From Acanthosoma haemorrhoidale (taxonomy: Eukaryota > Arthropoda > Insecta > Hemiptera > Acanthosomatidae): 64,000 bases of DNA. Below the pieces are notes generated by a model. That model searched no databases and had not been told where the DNA came from. It worked only from the letters and a program-made list of their open reading frames with translations. This document shows, piece by piece, positions 23,653 through 37,300 of this stretch. The stretch spans positions 104,491,189 through 104,555,188 of the forward strand of contig OV884009.1 in the NCBI GenBank assembly GCA_930367205.1, read 5' to 3'. Position numbers and translations under genes: made by a program. How positions within the stretch are numbered: the stretch's first letter is position 1; each line of letters starts with the position of its first letter.

Positions 23653-26395
23653 CCTGAGAACTAAATACGATTAAATAACGTCCGTGTATGAATGTTCAAT
23701 TATCTGAGTAGAGTTGTTTCTACCAATCAAAGTAATCGAAGAATTGCATTCATGTGTTCAAAAATTCATTAAATCTGCTATAATATACATGTAAGTGGCA
23801 AATATATTAGAGCGAGATTTTTGGTATATGTGGACAATCACATTTATTAATGGAGTTTAATCCATTTTGTATGCTCAGCACTACACCATTGCACATGTAA
23901 CAGCTACTGATAAATAAAAGGAGGGGTAGGAAGTCTTGGAAACTTTCTCGCTACCTAGCAGGCAAAATACGACTTGACCAACTTACAAAACACATAAGAA
24001 CTAGAAAAGCTCCTCAAAACATTCATAGAATTTATAACCTACAGACTTCTACTGACCAGTCACTATGAATAGCTGCCAAAGGAAATTATCGTTCTGTAAC
24101 AATCAACATCCCCTCTGGAATGACGACGGCTCCTTGTCTCTCCCATGTGTAGTACGTGTATTTTTAAATCTTTACCACTTCTCTTCTCAATATAACACAA
24201 ATGATCTTAAAAGTCACAATCTTAAAAGGAACAGATAGTTGTCACTGATAGAAATGTTTACGTATCGCTCCCACAACTGATGATACACATTGGTCTACTG
24301 TGTCATCATTCATTTGAAAAGTTAGACTCATGAACGGAATTGACATTCCCGTAGCCAAGGATACTATTGTGTAATATTACGTTTTTCTTGTGGCTGATGG
24401 TTACTAAGCTGTAAGTTTGACCAGTTAAGTCGTCGTTTATCCATTTAAAAATAAAGGTTAAACGTTTCTATAGACATATGGTGGAGTAGTAAATTAAAAA
24501 AAAAAATTCCCCCGTAGTTCTTTCCTCATAAAGCTGGTGCACTAATACCTTTTTCCCACGTCTCGTATTGACCCTATCAGAAGCCATCACAGAAAAATCA
24601 TCCACTAACGATACCCTTCATACACAACTGCATCTGCTTCCTAATGTGATCAGACCAGGAGAAATATGGAAGTGCGGCGTAAGAAGTAAACATGTTCTTA
24701 CCAAATACCTTTCTTATTTTAAATTGTAAAATTACATCTGTTGTAATATTGTTTGTCACGGTTATTTTTCAATTCACACTTATTTTATATGAATAAATGC
24801 TAACGAATCGTTAGTGATCGTAATCCATCAATTGTGCGGTTTGTGGATTGTTTTAAAAAATTAATTTGTTTTTGATTTGTCTTATACTAATATAGTCATA
24901 TTATATTTCTGAAAACTAATTGTGAGTATTATATATCTAGTATTTTCAATTTGTTTGGTTGTTAGCTGTATGTAAGCTCATGAAAATGTTATTCATTTAT
25001 TGATAAAAAACATTTTGAATTATGTGATGTGTTAAAATTGAAGAATAAATTGCTAAATTTAATACAATTTATTATTCCTAACCACTTGCCTGAAATATAT
25101 GTTCAAAGTCTGGTGTGCTGTTTCACCCCCGTCACTGTATTTTGTAAATTGAAATGTCAAATTTGTATTAATTTTTTTAATCTTATTACATTTAGTCTTA
25201 GTTTTAAACTACTTAAAAGGAAAAACTTCCTTTCATCTTAAAGGAATGCTTAAAACTTGAAAATTCTTCCTACTTATTTCTTAATTTTTTTAAAAATTCT
25301 GTTTGCTTTTTCATAGGCTTAAATAATAGCTAGATTAATCAATTGACTTTGAAGTCAGCGTAGTATCAAGTTTGTGAAATATGTATTTTTACCCCGTTTC
25401 CACGAACACCAACTCTTTCTTTTTTATGAATTTCAAATGCAATTTATATAACTGCAGTCAGATGAATGGATACAGATAGGTGGAGTGAAATGTAGCTGTC
25501 ATACAACTTTTATTAAAAACTTGATTTAACTTTGCCTGTGAACTGTACTCAACAAAGCTGTGGAAAGTAACAATATTAATGTATTAAGGTTATAACACCT
25601 TTATGTAGGTTAAAATGTATTATAGTGTAAAATTATAAAAATAATAGTGGGCCACCTATTATTTGAAGTGTGCTATTTTCACCAACAACTATTTGTTAAC
25701 TATGTTTTTGAAATTTTATTACTCAACCACTTCAATAAGTGGAAGGTGCTTTTATTCTTTTGTGTTTCATTGGATTTTTCAAAACCATATACCCTAATGT
25801 TTTCGCCTTTGTGTTTGTCGGTGTTTCTCTGATCTTTGTCAGTCCCCTGTTCAGGACACATGAAATTTTACAAAGATATCCCATTTGATACTAGAAAGAC
25901 ATGAAAAATATAGCCATATCCATACAACTTGAGTAAATATCATTAATTAATCAATTAGTTGGTATTAATAAGTGTAGTTACACAAGGTCATTTAAACATT
26001 TTGTTCATCACTTTAACTTAACTATTGTTCTTTTTTTAGGCATGATATTTTTCTTGGCCCTTTGATGCTCTGATGATGCTAAAAATAAAACCAGCTCGAT
26101 GAAAAATGATAATTAGTTGATTAGTTTAAAAAAGAATATTTTTCTGTAATACTAAGTAGGTATTGATCTCAATGTTCTGATAAATAATATATTTGTTGGG
26201 GTGTAATTGAATTGTAATTATGTAATGCTAATGACTTGGGGATTCTAGAGGGTTTGATCAGTTTATACAATCATCAGATGACAATGTCTTGTTATTTTTA
26301 ATTATAAACAAGAGTAGTCTTTTTGCTTGGTAGCCCTTGAATGTTTTTAAATCCAATTAAACTTATGTGTGATAACCTCAGGGGACTAGTAAAAG
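23653..26395. other. Intergenic, between the gypsy element and MEAK7
   Basis: AT-rich sequence with no supported gene. A non-coding first exon of MEAK7 may lie here, since its first coding exon starts at a splice acceptor, but I cannot locate it. Positions 23930-24130 are slightly GC-richer (a frame containing RYLAGKIRLDQLTKHIRTRK) and may be old transposon sequence. Confidence 0.4.
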
Positions 26396-26578
26396 TTGAA
26401 CGGTCTTTGCTGGAATACTGCAAGAATTAGAAAGGATGTCATATATGAATGGAGTAGCCTAGAATGCGGTCTTCCCACTTATGCAAGGTTAGAAGTTGTG
26501 ATAAAGGCAAGGGATGCTAGTCCTCAGTATTTAGACTTATGTTGTCTGAATAAATTGTGTAAAAAAAGCATTGATTAA
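26396..26578 (+). pseudogene. Decayed Tc1-type transposase tail
   Basis: Translation contains YEWSSL...LPTYARLEVVIKARDASPQY. It matches the transposase tail at 1590-1697 (shared RLE-x-VIKAR and a terminal Tyr), but with a gap and no SM-x-R motif. It lies just upstream of the first MEAK7 coding exon. Confidence 0.5.
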
Positions 26579-26866
26579 AATATTGAATAAACTGTTTTCC
26601 ATTTTCAGTTTTTGTTCAATTTGCTTATCGGTTCCTATAATTTGTATTCATTTTCAAATTTAACTAGCTCTAAAAAGTTAGTAAATAATGAAAACGTCAT
26701 TTTTAAAAATAATAATGAAGGCATCTTCAACTTTTTGAAGTGGATAGAATTTTCTGTATGTGAGTGTAAGGTGCCACTTCATTCTGTTAAATTATAAAAA
26801 AAAAAGTATTGTGTATTGACTATGTTTCTGTTTTTTGGTGTTTGAATTGTAGGCTCTTCATTAATA

Positions 26867-29800
26867 ATGGGAGGTTTTACAAGTAGTGCGAAGAAGAAGG
26901 AGAAGAAGGACATTGTTAAAATAAAGCTTAGCGTCGAACAGAAAAGATACATTGCTTCGATGTTTAATGTGGTCCCCGGAAGAGAGCTAGAAATAACTTG
27001 TAGCATGCTCAGGGTACGACTTTTTTTTTTCGCTTGATATTACATTTTAATTTGTGAAATGTTTACATGTTATATAAAATGCAGATATCGTATGGAAATT
27101 GGCTTACTTTAATGGGAAAAAAAGTCAAAATATTCACAATGCTTATTTTTTAATGACATTTGCTATTTTAGATGCTTTGTAGAACATAAAAAAGGTTTGA
27201 TATTGGCTATGCTAATGTTCTGGCAGGGATATCTCGAATATAAAGCATCCTACCAGAGAATGGAGTTCCCTGTCAATATGTATAAAATATTTTCTCTTTG
27301 CTGATAAAAAAATAGTATGATCAGCGCTATCTTATTTTCTATTAAGACTCTCCATTAAAATATTATAATTTAATTTTGTCCATTAATTGAAGTTATAATA
27401 TCTTACTATCATTGCTAGGAGGAAAAATACTATTGCCCTTATGACCCCTTTTCCTTTGATGTTTTCCTCTCTTCTTATCTCATGCCCTTCAGTACATTGT
27501 ATTACTGTGTTACTGTAATTGTGTACCTGTCTTACTCCAAGGTGGATAACTATATTATTATTTTTTTTAATACTTGGGTGGTGCTAAAGCATGTGGATCG
27601 TTTTGCTCTTCGCTTGTGCATAGACTCTCCAAATCAGCTGCCACCCACTGTCTTATGGTGGTTTCAATCAGTGTATTCTTCATAACATTGCTCAAAAATA
27701 AAACCTCGAATTTTAGCCAGCTTTTTATGTTAGTACCCTATTCTCCTACAGCTTCTGCCAAAATTACCTACTGGCAAACTCAAAAATATATCCCTGGCAT
27801 TCAAAATAAAAAACACTAAAATTGCTGATTTTCACTCAAAAATAATGTAACGGTTTATTAAGTAATATTTACACTTTGAAAATGTTTAAATAATATCTTT
27901 ATTTTAAAACAAATAACACTGATATATAAAATTCTAACTACAAAAGTCAGTGAAGAAGTTTCACGAATTAATAGCTGCCCTCTCCTCTCTGAAATCTGAG
28001 TTGAATTCCCCTCTTCAAGGGACTTAGGAAATGAGATCTTTATACTAGGTTGTAACTGGGTTTGAGAAAAAATGTAGTAATAATGTTGTTAGTATTTAGT
28101 GCTAATGGTTAGGATAAAACAGAAAGATGAGCTATATATAAGTATAAAATTCATTTATTTATTACATCTGTTTAAGACAAAATTGAACAGAAATAAACCT
28201 TTTTTTAACTATCACGTGCTGATTGTACACTAATTTCACTGAAAATGATCTTGTGTCTCTGGTGAAAACCGATAATTCAAGAAAAAGAACTTTGAAAATC
28301 CGATTTATCAAAACGTTTACCTAATTTTGTCTTAAAGTAACAGAGTATTTACCTCAATATTTTTAGAACTTTGAATTTTGGCCAGTCCAGGAGACAGACT
28401 TGGTTTTTGCTAGAGTTTATACTCATATTTGATGCGAAGTCTTTTTCAAAAAGTTTTCCTATTTGGTCCTTTGGTTTCCATATGAGGATTTCAGAACAAA
28501 AGTGGTGTAAGTTCATAATTTTTAATTGCAATATTTGTTTATGGCTTTTGAGCAATTGTTAATAAATAACAAAGTTGTTGTCTTTGCATTTAGTCTAAAA
28601 ATTATTGGTGAATAGAAAACGTCAATAAACAGAAAAGCGGTTACCACATTAATAAAAAGGAGAAGTAAAATTGGCAAATAAAGGGAAAACAGTGGACTTG
28701 GCATGAAGAAAAAAAAAACTGAGAATCAAAACTAGAAATAAGACAAGAGGGGTGCGCTCGCAAGGAAAGTAGAGTTGTATCTGGAATAAGGTCAATTACT
28801 TCAGAATGGCTCGTGACCCATTTCATAGCTTGAAACCTCCGAGTTTCATTAGTTGAGAAAGTTTTTTGCAAAGTACAGTCACAGTGGCCACATCATTGGC
28901 TCGGGTATGATGGATTAATGCATGTGAGGCGAACATAAAGGTTCTTTGTCTTTTACTAATTGATGTACAATACAAGCACCTAAAAAGGCTAGTGGGGCTA
29001 ATCCATATGTGACCGTATTTAATTCCATTTCCCAAATTTATTTGTCATTAACACGACAAAATACACACTTATATTTGCAGTGCTCAGGTGTAAGATCTGT
29101 CTATACATTTCTTGCATGTCCCAACAGAAGGGGCATATGGATATGTCTAGATGTCTGAAGTTTAGCAAGGCAATGGAAACGTCCAATTGAAGGGGAGGTC
29201 CTTTAATTTAATAAATTTTGGCTCTTATGTCAGTTCTTGGTAATATACTTCTCTGCGCTTCTTTCAGTACCCGGGTAAAATAGGTCAGCTAGCATCCATG
29301 TCATGGTAAAAGATAGCCAGCCAATCGGAGGAACAAAAAAAAAGCATGTGTTCACATTTCGAGTACCAACTCAAAAGTGAGACAATGACATAGAATCTGC
29401 AGGGGGGAAGGTTAGTGCTTCCAATAATATGAAATATAAACCCTATATTGACTTAAATAAGAAAAGCTTTATATGAAGAAATTTCATTTCACATTTTCCA
29501 TCCAAATTGATCATTATTTATTTTCTAATCTGTACAACTAATAATTGTTTTATACTTTTAAACTGTGGAGAAATAAAACAGACGAAGGTGTAGCCTCTCA
29601 AAAGTTTCATCCTGTCAAATATCTTAGAAAACAGTGCTTAATCACTTAAGCCTCTATCGCCTGCCAGATTAGATAAAGACAGAATGTACCGGAGGGTTAT
29701 TTTTGTAGTGCTTAATAATTATTTTTTTAATTAATGGGCATCACCATTATTTATAATTTTTCATTCTGTGTTCAAATATACAAACTTTGACCTAACTATA

Positions 29801-32800
29801 ATAAAGATTAAGGAAGGTAGCTATTATAAGATTAACCAATCAAATCATGAATATTTGAGTAAGGAGCTCTACATATTACAATATTCTTGTCCGTTATGTT
29901 CATAGCCTAACTCTATTACTGTAGACTTCAAAATATAAAAACTATGGGGAGCAGTATCAATCAGTGCCCTTGCATTGTTGTCCTCTCAGTTGAACAGCTA
30001 ATGTTTGTGACATTACATAACACGTGTTCAGAAAATTTTGTTTTCTGAAGCATTGTCTTGTATTTTGTATTGCTTGAATAATTTTTAAACTGTGACGACA
30101 CTTGTGGTGCAATCTTTCTCTGATCCTGAACATCTGAGATACAAATTAGAAATCTGCAGGATGACCCTTGGCGACTGAGAGGATTAGCAACGATCAAGAA
30201 GGACTACTTCATGACTCCTTTTTTCTCCTTTTTCTCTTACTGGTCATTTATACCTAGCATTTCATTTCATCTGTATACCTTTTCAGTTTCAACATTAATT
30301 TTTAACAGGCTAGTTACTGTTCTAGTCATTTGCTTATCAGTTAACATTTACCGTTAGAGACTGAAATTGTTATCTATGCATTCACACTCAATGACCATGA
30401 ACCATTAGTTAATTGGAATGATGGAAAATAAATAATGCTATATTTAATAACTAATGTGTTTTGTTATTTTAGAAAGTTTGGCGCTTTGTCTTTTCGGATA
30501 AAACTTTCAAACCTATTGCCAAACACCTTTTCAAAGAAGAAGAATATATCAAATTAGAAGATTTAGAATTATTCTATTATATGATGGTGGAAGGAACTAC
30601 CAATGATCGTGCCAAGGCACTAGTTGATGTTTTCGGCACAGAGGACAACATTCCCTTTGGCTGTTTGAAAACTGTTAGTACCACAATTTTTAACTCATTT
30701 ACTACTATATCGATTTTTTTAATTCTTTTATTATTACTACTTATTTTATTAAAAACAAATTCTTTGTAATAATAAAGTTATATACTAAATAATGCTATTT
30801 TTCATAAAATATCAAACACCAATCTCAAATATTTGTAAAAAATTATGGCATATAAGTGTAGGTATTGGATTTGTAAAAGTTAATCTGAGGATCAGTGGCC
30901 TAGCCAATTTTTTTCTCAATGTAGCAAATATTGTAATCATAAAGGAACAAATTAGTATTTTTTTAATGGGGTGTCCCAGAATTAACGCAAGATTTGATTC
31001 AAATAGAAAGCACAGTTTTTAGTTTTTTGTTGTTGTTTTTTTATTGAATTATAAAGTAAATAGGATAGGGTTGGTTATTTATGGAATAACACATCGGGCA
31101 AATGACCTCCACGACTTTGCTGGCACATACACACTCTTTTGTCGAAATTTTCCATGACTATTTGGCATAAATGTGGTTGAATTTTGTTGATGCAGTGTTG
31201 AATTTTCTCTTTTAATGCACGGGTGGATGTGGGCTTGTTGAGATATACCTTTGACTTCAAATAACCCCATAAAAAGAAATCTTAAAGTGTTAAATCACAC
31301 GATCTAGGGGGTCAATTCTGATCACTGAAACGAGAGAGTACACGACCTGGAAATGTCTCATGCAGTATTTGTATTGTTTCATGGACTGTATGGCATGTGG
31401 CACCATCTTGTTGAAACCACATATTGGCCACATCAATATCATCCAATTTCGGCACAAAGAACTGTGTTTATGACGCCGAATTGATGTTCCTGGATTTTCA
31501 ACAACACTCTCACGCACTGCTTCGATATTGACATTTGAACGGCTTGTTTTTGGACGATCAGTGTGTTTAGTGTCTTCAACTGATCCAATCTCCCTAAATT
31601 TTTCAATTAATCTCTTCATAGTTGATGAAGTCAAAACACTATTCCGACCATATTTTGTATGAAATTTTCGAACTGCGGCCACCAAACTTTCATTATTTTT
31701 GAGATAATGTTCAACAATAAAGGCACGTTGTTCTATCGTGTAACACTCCATTTTTAATAACCCTAAACTGTCAGCTGACAAATTGTTTTTTTTTTTAGGG
31801 TTGCCAGCACTTTACTGTACAAATGGCGGCAAATTCTAATCTTGCGTTAATTCTGGGACACCCTTTATATATATATGGGCGCAGGTTTGAGTTTCTTAAT
31901 TCATAACTAACTCTAAGAATTGTTTTTTAACCAAAATTGCCTCATTTTATTTATAAAATGCAGAAAAATGAATTTCATACTAGACCAATAGTCCCTCATT
32001 TTTGTTTCTTTATTTATGTAATAATAGTCATATAGATTTTTCATCTATTGAGGCATCAGGGCTAAAATTTGACACATTATCATAAATTATAACTATAAAT
32101 GACATAAATATTACAAATGAAAATTTTCACATCAATTACATAACACACCAAACCTTTAAATGATAAAAATATTAAATTATATCTTCTGTAAATTGTCATA
32201 AGTAAATTGCCACTTTCTGCTATAATAAACAAATAATTTAAATTGCTGAATTCAACTATAATTAAAAAACATTTGTAGCAACGATTGTATTCATGAAGAT
32301 CAATAAGGAACAAAACCACTTGATTGTGTTTAAGTCAAATAATTTTATTTTATAGTAGTATTGAGACATTTTTTTTTAATCTAAATTTGTTAAAGATTGA
32401 TCCCTTCTCACTTTATTTTTAATTGTGTGTTAGTTGTAACACTATCTTTACAAATTCCAACAATCTAAGGTTTGTTTGTGAGGAAAATTTGTCAATTCAT
32501 GATTTTTTCGAAGATGCTAGTATATTGTTTTAACTTTAATTTTTGGTTCCAGATTTTGCTGGATTTGATTGAGGACTACATTGGCTTAATTCGAAGGATG
32601 ACCCCTAATTTGTTATCCTCTTGGATCATTGATGACACAAAATTGAAATGCGATTTAGATATTGTAATAGAATTTATTCTAAGGGATTTGAGTTATACAA
32701 ATGAAAAGGTAATGTCAGTTTTTTAAAGCATTTTCAGTTTGGAGAATTTTAATTACTAAACTAAGTACATTGTATCCATGTCAATAAAAATGGTAAGTTC

Positions 32801-34328
32801 TTATTTTATTTATAAGGATCATTACCCTAATTAACTGTCTCCATGATCTAATAGCTGACATGTGCACCTGACTGTAGTAGAGTTTCAATTAATGCTGACT
32901 GAGTATTTCTTTTACTAAGGACTACCACAAAAAAAAAAATTTTGTTGTATTTTACAATCTAATTATGATGCTTGTAACTTGTAAAAAAGTGAGGGGTGGA
33001 CTTCTTTGCTTCTAACCACTTATACTTCCTGGACAAGTGTACCCCCTTAGAATCCATCCTCCCCTGTGCAGGGAAGGTGAAGTTCTTTTGGTTCACTGAT
33101 GCTAGAGTCAAGTAAGTACAAGCCTACCGGTTATTGTGATTGCCAAGCCAGAGACCTGTATGTCTTCACATGACTTCCCCTTAACCATTTTCTATTATCT
33201 CTCTGGCACAATATTTATATTTATTGTTACTGGTTACAAATCCTCTGCTGTGCTTTAAATTATGTTATCCAACCTCCCTCTGACCACATCAGCCTCCTTT
33301 TCCCAACCTGCTTTTTTTGTTTTCTCCACATTCCATTCTTCCCTCTTCATTTTTCTATTGAAACGTTTTTATATATTTTTTCCATTGTTACATTATTTCT
33401 TCTGTTTTCCTTTTTCTTTATGGATTTCCTTTTCAAATTTTCCAGAATACCGTTGTTGCCATCGGGTGCCATCTTCCCAGATGTTACAGGTTGTGTTTTC
33501 CTACATTTCTCCTCAGCATGCCTGGTGGTATCTTAACCACATGTCACATTAACTCCCCATCCCATAGATGAATTACTTCTATATTTTTCCAAAAGCTTTT
33601 TCCCTGTTATCACTGTCTCCTAAACCTGGTTTAAGCCCTACATTCTTTCCTCATCTCTCTCCCTCCCTAATTACACCTTTATTTGCCACAACTGGGTTTA
33701 CCAGACTGGTGGTTTGGTGGGTCTTTTTGTACATGACAGCCCGAAGACCCTAATCTTTGACCTCTCACCTCTTTCCGACCATCCAATTATTATTAAGTTC
33801 CTTGTTTCTGAGATTACCTCCAATGTTCTCTTGTATGGTGAAGTTCCTTTTGTGCCAATTTTGTAAACAACCCCTAAAACCTTGCTCCTCTTTACTCCAA
33901 TATTATCATCTTTGGTGACCTAAATACATTGGTGATTCTAATGATAAGCGCTAACTTGAAAACCTGTTCTTTTCACTCCATCTATTAATTTTTCCTTTCT
34001 GTCGCACTCACCACCTCTGTAAGTCTGATACTTGATTTGATCTTCTTGTGATCAAATCCTTACAGCAAGCCTCCTTTCTTCTTCTTAGCTGCCTGCAGTG
34101 TTCTAAATTTTTTTTGATAAACGTTTATGTGGTATGACAATGATTTAATTAAACAAAATTTTAATCTTAACATTAAATATGGAATAACTTTGATAAATAA
34201 GAACTTAAGAAAAGAAAACATCTTCATGAACAAATTATGAAAAACAAAACAAATATGAACTTAAAGAAACACTTTATTCTTGGACATTGTCCCCTAAGAG
34301 AAGAAACTAAATAGGAATGTCTAGCTGA

Positions 34329-34361
<33 letters not shown>

Positions 34362-37300
34362 CAAAACATTACATTGATTTGATAAGGTCATAATTAATAA
34401 AGGGGCTAAGTACATATATGATGGCTGCAAAGAAACAACAGATTGTTACAAAAAACATATTTGAGTAGAGATGAAAACAAGTAAAGAAAACTTAATAATT
34501 ATTACTGAAGGGATGAATGAAAAATAAATAAATAAACAGAATAATAATAATGATGAATTACACATTGTTAGATTGGAGGTAGATAAGGAATTGTTTATGT
34601 TTAAGTCCTGGTTTAAAGATTCAGAGAGTTGACGAATATCGATGGGAATAGAGTTCCAAAGGTTAGTGCCTAAAGAAAATAACAGTCAAAGGAAGTAGAT
34701 TTGTGTGAAGGACAATACAGGTTGGAAGGGCGGAATCTAGTATTATGTGATTTGAATTGGAGTAGGTTTTGAAGGTAAGGAGGAATTTTACCCATGATAG
34801 TACTGAAGAGTAGGGATTCAAGGAAGTATTAGCGATGGGTGGAAGAGTACAGCCATCCCAACTTGGAGTAGTGCTGTGAAATTCCACCACAGCCTCTGGG
34901 ATCCTGAGTATAAACCTAGAAAAAAATTCATTACCCACTTTAACCGAGCTTTAAGATCCTCAGTGAGGCCACTAATATAGCATAAAACCGTACTCAACAT
35001 GGGGGAAGACAAGAGGAAACCAAGAGTTGGTGCATATGTAATGAGAAGAGATGTTGTGATTGACCAGTTTGAGGGTGGAGATGGGTCAGCGTGTGATTTA
35101 GGAATTGTGGTCTATAGCATAAAGTTTGGTAAAGATTATTGACTGATGTGATGCGATGAATTAGATTAGTCGAGCATCGATGGTGATGCTAGGAATATGA
35201 TTTATGATTTTGAGGAGGGTACGTGAACCCTTATGACTAATGTCTTAAAACATAAAACATAGATGGAGTAAAGAAAATTGTTTATGGATTATTTCTATTA
35301 TTTCTACCGCTTCAAAGTTTCAACAAAATTTTCAAAATATCGAAAAACTACGAAAAATGCAGGTTTTCCTAGTAACTTTCATGTTTCAACATTAATATAT
35401 GGATAGTAATATTAGTAATGGTAAGTGTCTCTAAATTGATAAATTTAACATCATCCTCCCCTCCTCCCCCTTTATTGCTTATGAATGTGTTAACTGTCAA
35501 TTGGCACAAGGAACTGGAAGGAATTGGCTGCATGAAGAACATGATGGGAGAAAATTTTGAACTAGTGAAGTTGAAACGAAAGAATAAGGTTTAACTCTAA
35601 CCTCAGTTTCCAGTGCTATAAAAATTAAAAACAAAAAATTTACACTTGACCCTCTAACTCTCTCTAAACTTTCAACAATTTTGCATTACCAAACAGTCTG
35701 ATGATGGATGACCTCAAAGACTTATTCAGATTCAAGGTTGCACCCTTCCCCATGTCCCTCTTTAGTGAGGAAGGTACGTGCAAGGGCAAAACATCAGCGT
35801 TGTATAAGGCATTCACTCCAGTACAGGAAGAAGACCTTCGTGCAGCAGAAATTTGCAGTAGTTGGTGGTGGGTATTTGCTGCATAAGGTTGTAAGGGGTA
35901 AGACTACATCACCCATGTTCGAGTTAGTGTGAAGACCTATGTGGCCTATGCATAGAAACATTTTGGGTGTAATGCCATTGTAGTATTTGATGGATACCCT
36001 AGTGATGTCACTTATTAGGGCACCAAAGCAGCTGAATAATATTACTGGGCTTTGCTGCAAATTTAAGTTTCTTGTGACAATGTATGGTGGAAACATGGAC
36101 ACAGATACTCTGGATGATCTTTGCTGCTGAATATTTTCATAACTCAGTGGCAAAATCAACATTCCATTCCACCTTGCTAGATTGAATATGGAAGGGAAAA
36201 TATTAGGGACAAATAATGCATAACCATACTCTAAAAGATTATATTAGAACAAGGGCCAAAAACTGTCTGCAAGATGGAATCATTTTCCTTAGAAATTACT
36301 GCTGCCCATAAATTATATTATACTGATCTGTCAACAAGGCATAACTATTTCATGTTGTTTATGTTATTTAACGTGGGGTTCGATTCAAGTTATCCTTCAC
36401 TCTTTTTAGGCTATGTTGAGTCTTGATTTTTACCTACATGAAACATATTCTCTTGGAAAGCATACATAAATATGCATAGGAGCTGTTAATGTGTACCATG
36501 GCTGAATGTGTTTCGAAAAAGCCGAAAATAAACTGTCCCATTAAGTGCCTTCAGCCCTTGGCTTATGTTATATGGGCAATGTCGGTCATCATGAAAAAAC
36601 ACAGGTATTGATAAGAGTACTACCGCGCTTGCGCAGACGACCCTTCATACATAACACTAATCAATCCATATCTCAGCAAGCTCGTGCCCACACAAATGTG
36701 TAGTGGCATTGCTTGTCCTGGCTCTTGAGGAAATTTATCATCCCTGGGCCTAGTTTGTGGCCCTACACTTAGCTCCTTATCTGAGCGAATAAATATTTAC
36801 TGTTGCTGGTGCATGAATGCCTTAATTCATCACTATGTGTGTGATTGCCAGTGACGCCGGACAGGCAGGGGAAATTAGTGGTGGTGCACACCTCGTGGAC
36901 AGGACACAATGCAGTCCTCGGCCCGGGTAGCTCCTGTTGGCTACAAATTGTCTATCTTGCCCCTGATTGACAGCCAGCCTCTATTCAATTCCGTTAGCAT
37001 GTTGATCATCTGTCTCCTTGCGATTAGCACACATCCGAGTTTTATTTGACAGTTCCTCTGTTCGTTGTTATTGGAGCCTCTTCGAGCTTGTTTAACGCTT
37101 GTTATTTGTCACCACAATTTACTATTCCCACCGATATAGACATTTCGCTCCACTGGGTTAATAAGTTATTCACATAACTTTACATTTTACAACAATAAAT
37201 TTCAATAGCCTGTTTAAGTTTTAAAGTGCTAATTATAATAGACAACAAGTTCACATTCAACGTGATATCCATCAACAATTAAATTTATATCTTATATGAT

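Noticed and set aside
28349..29035. Cluster of short ORFs on both strands in MEAK7 intron 1
   Set aside because: Overlapping in several frames, composition typical of chance ORFs in AT-rich DNA, no motifs.
31075..31270. Two overlapping minus-strand ORFs
   Set aside because: One is the C-terminal part of the dead mariner transposase, the other its shadow in another frame; not separate genes.
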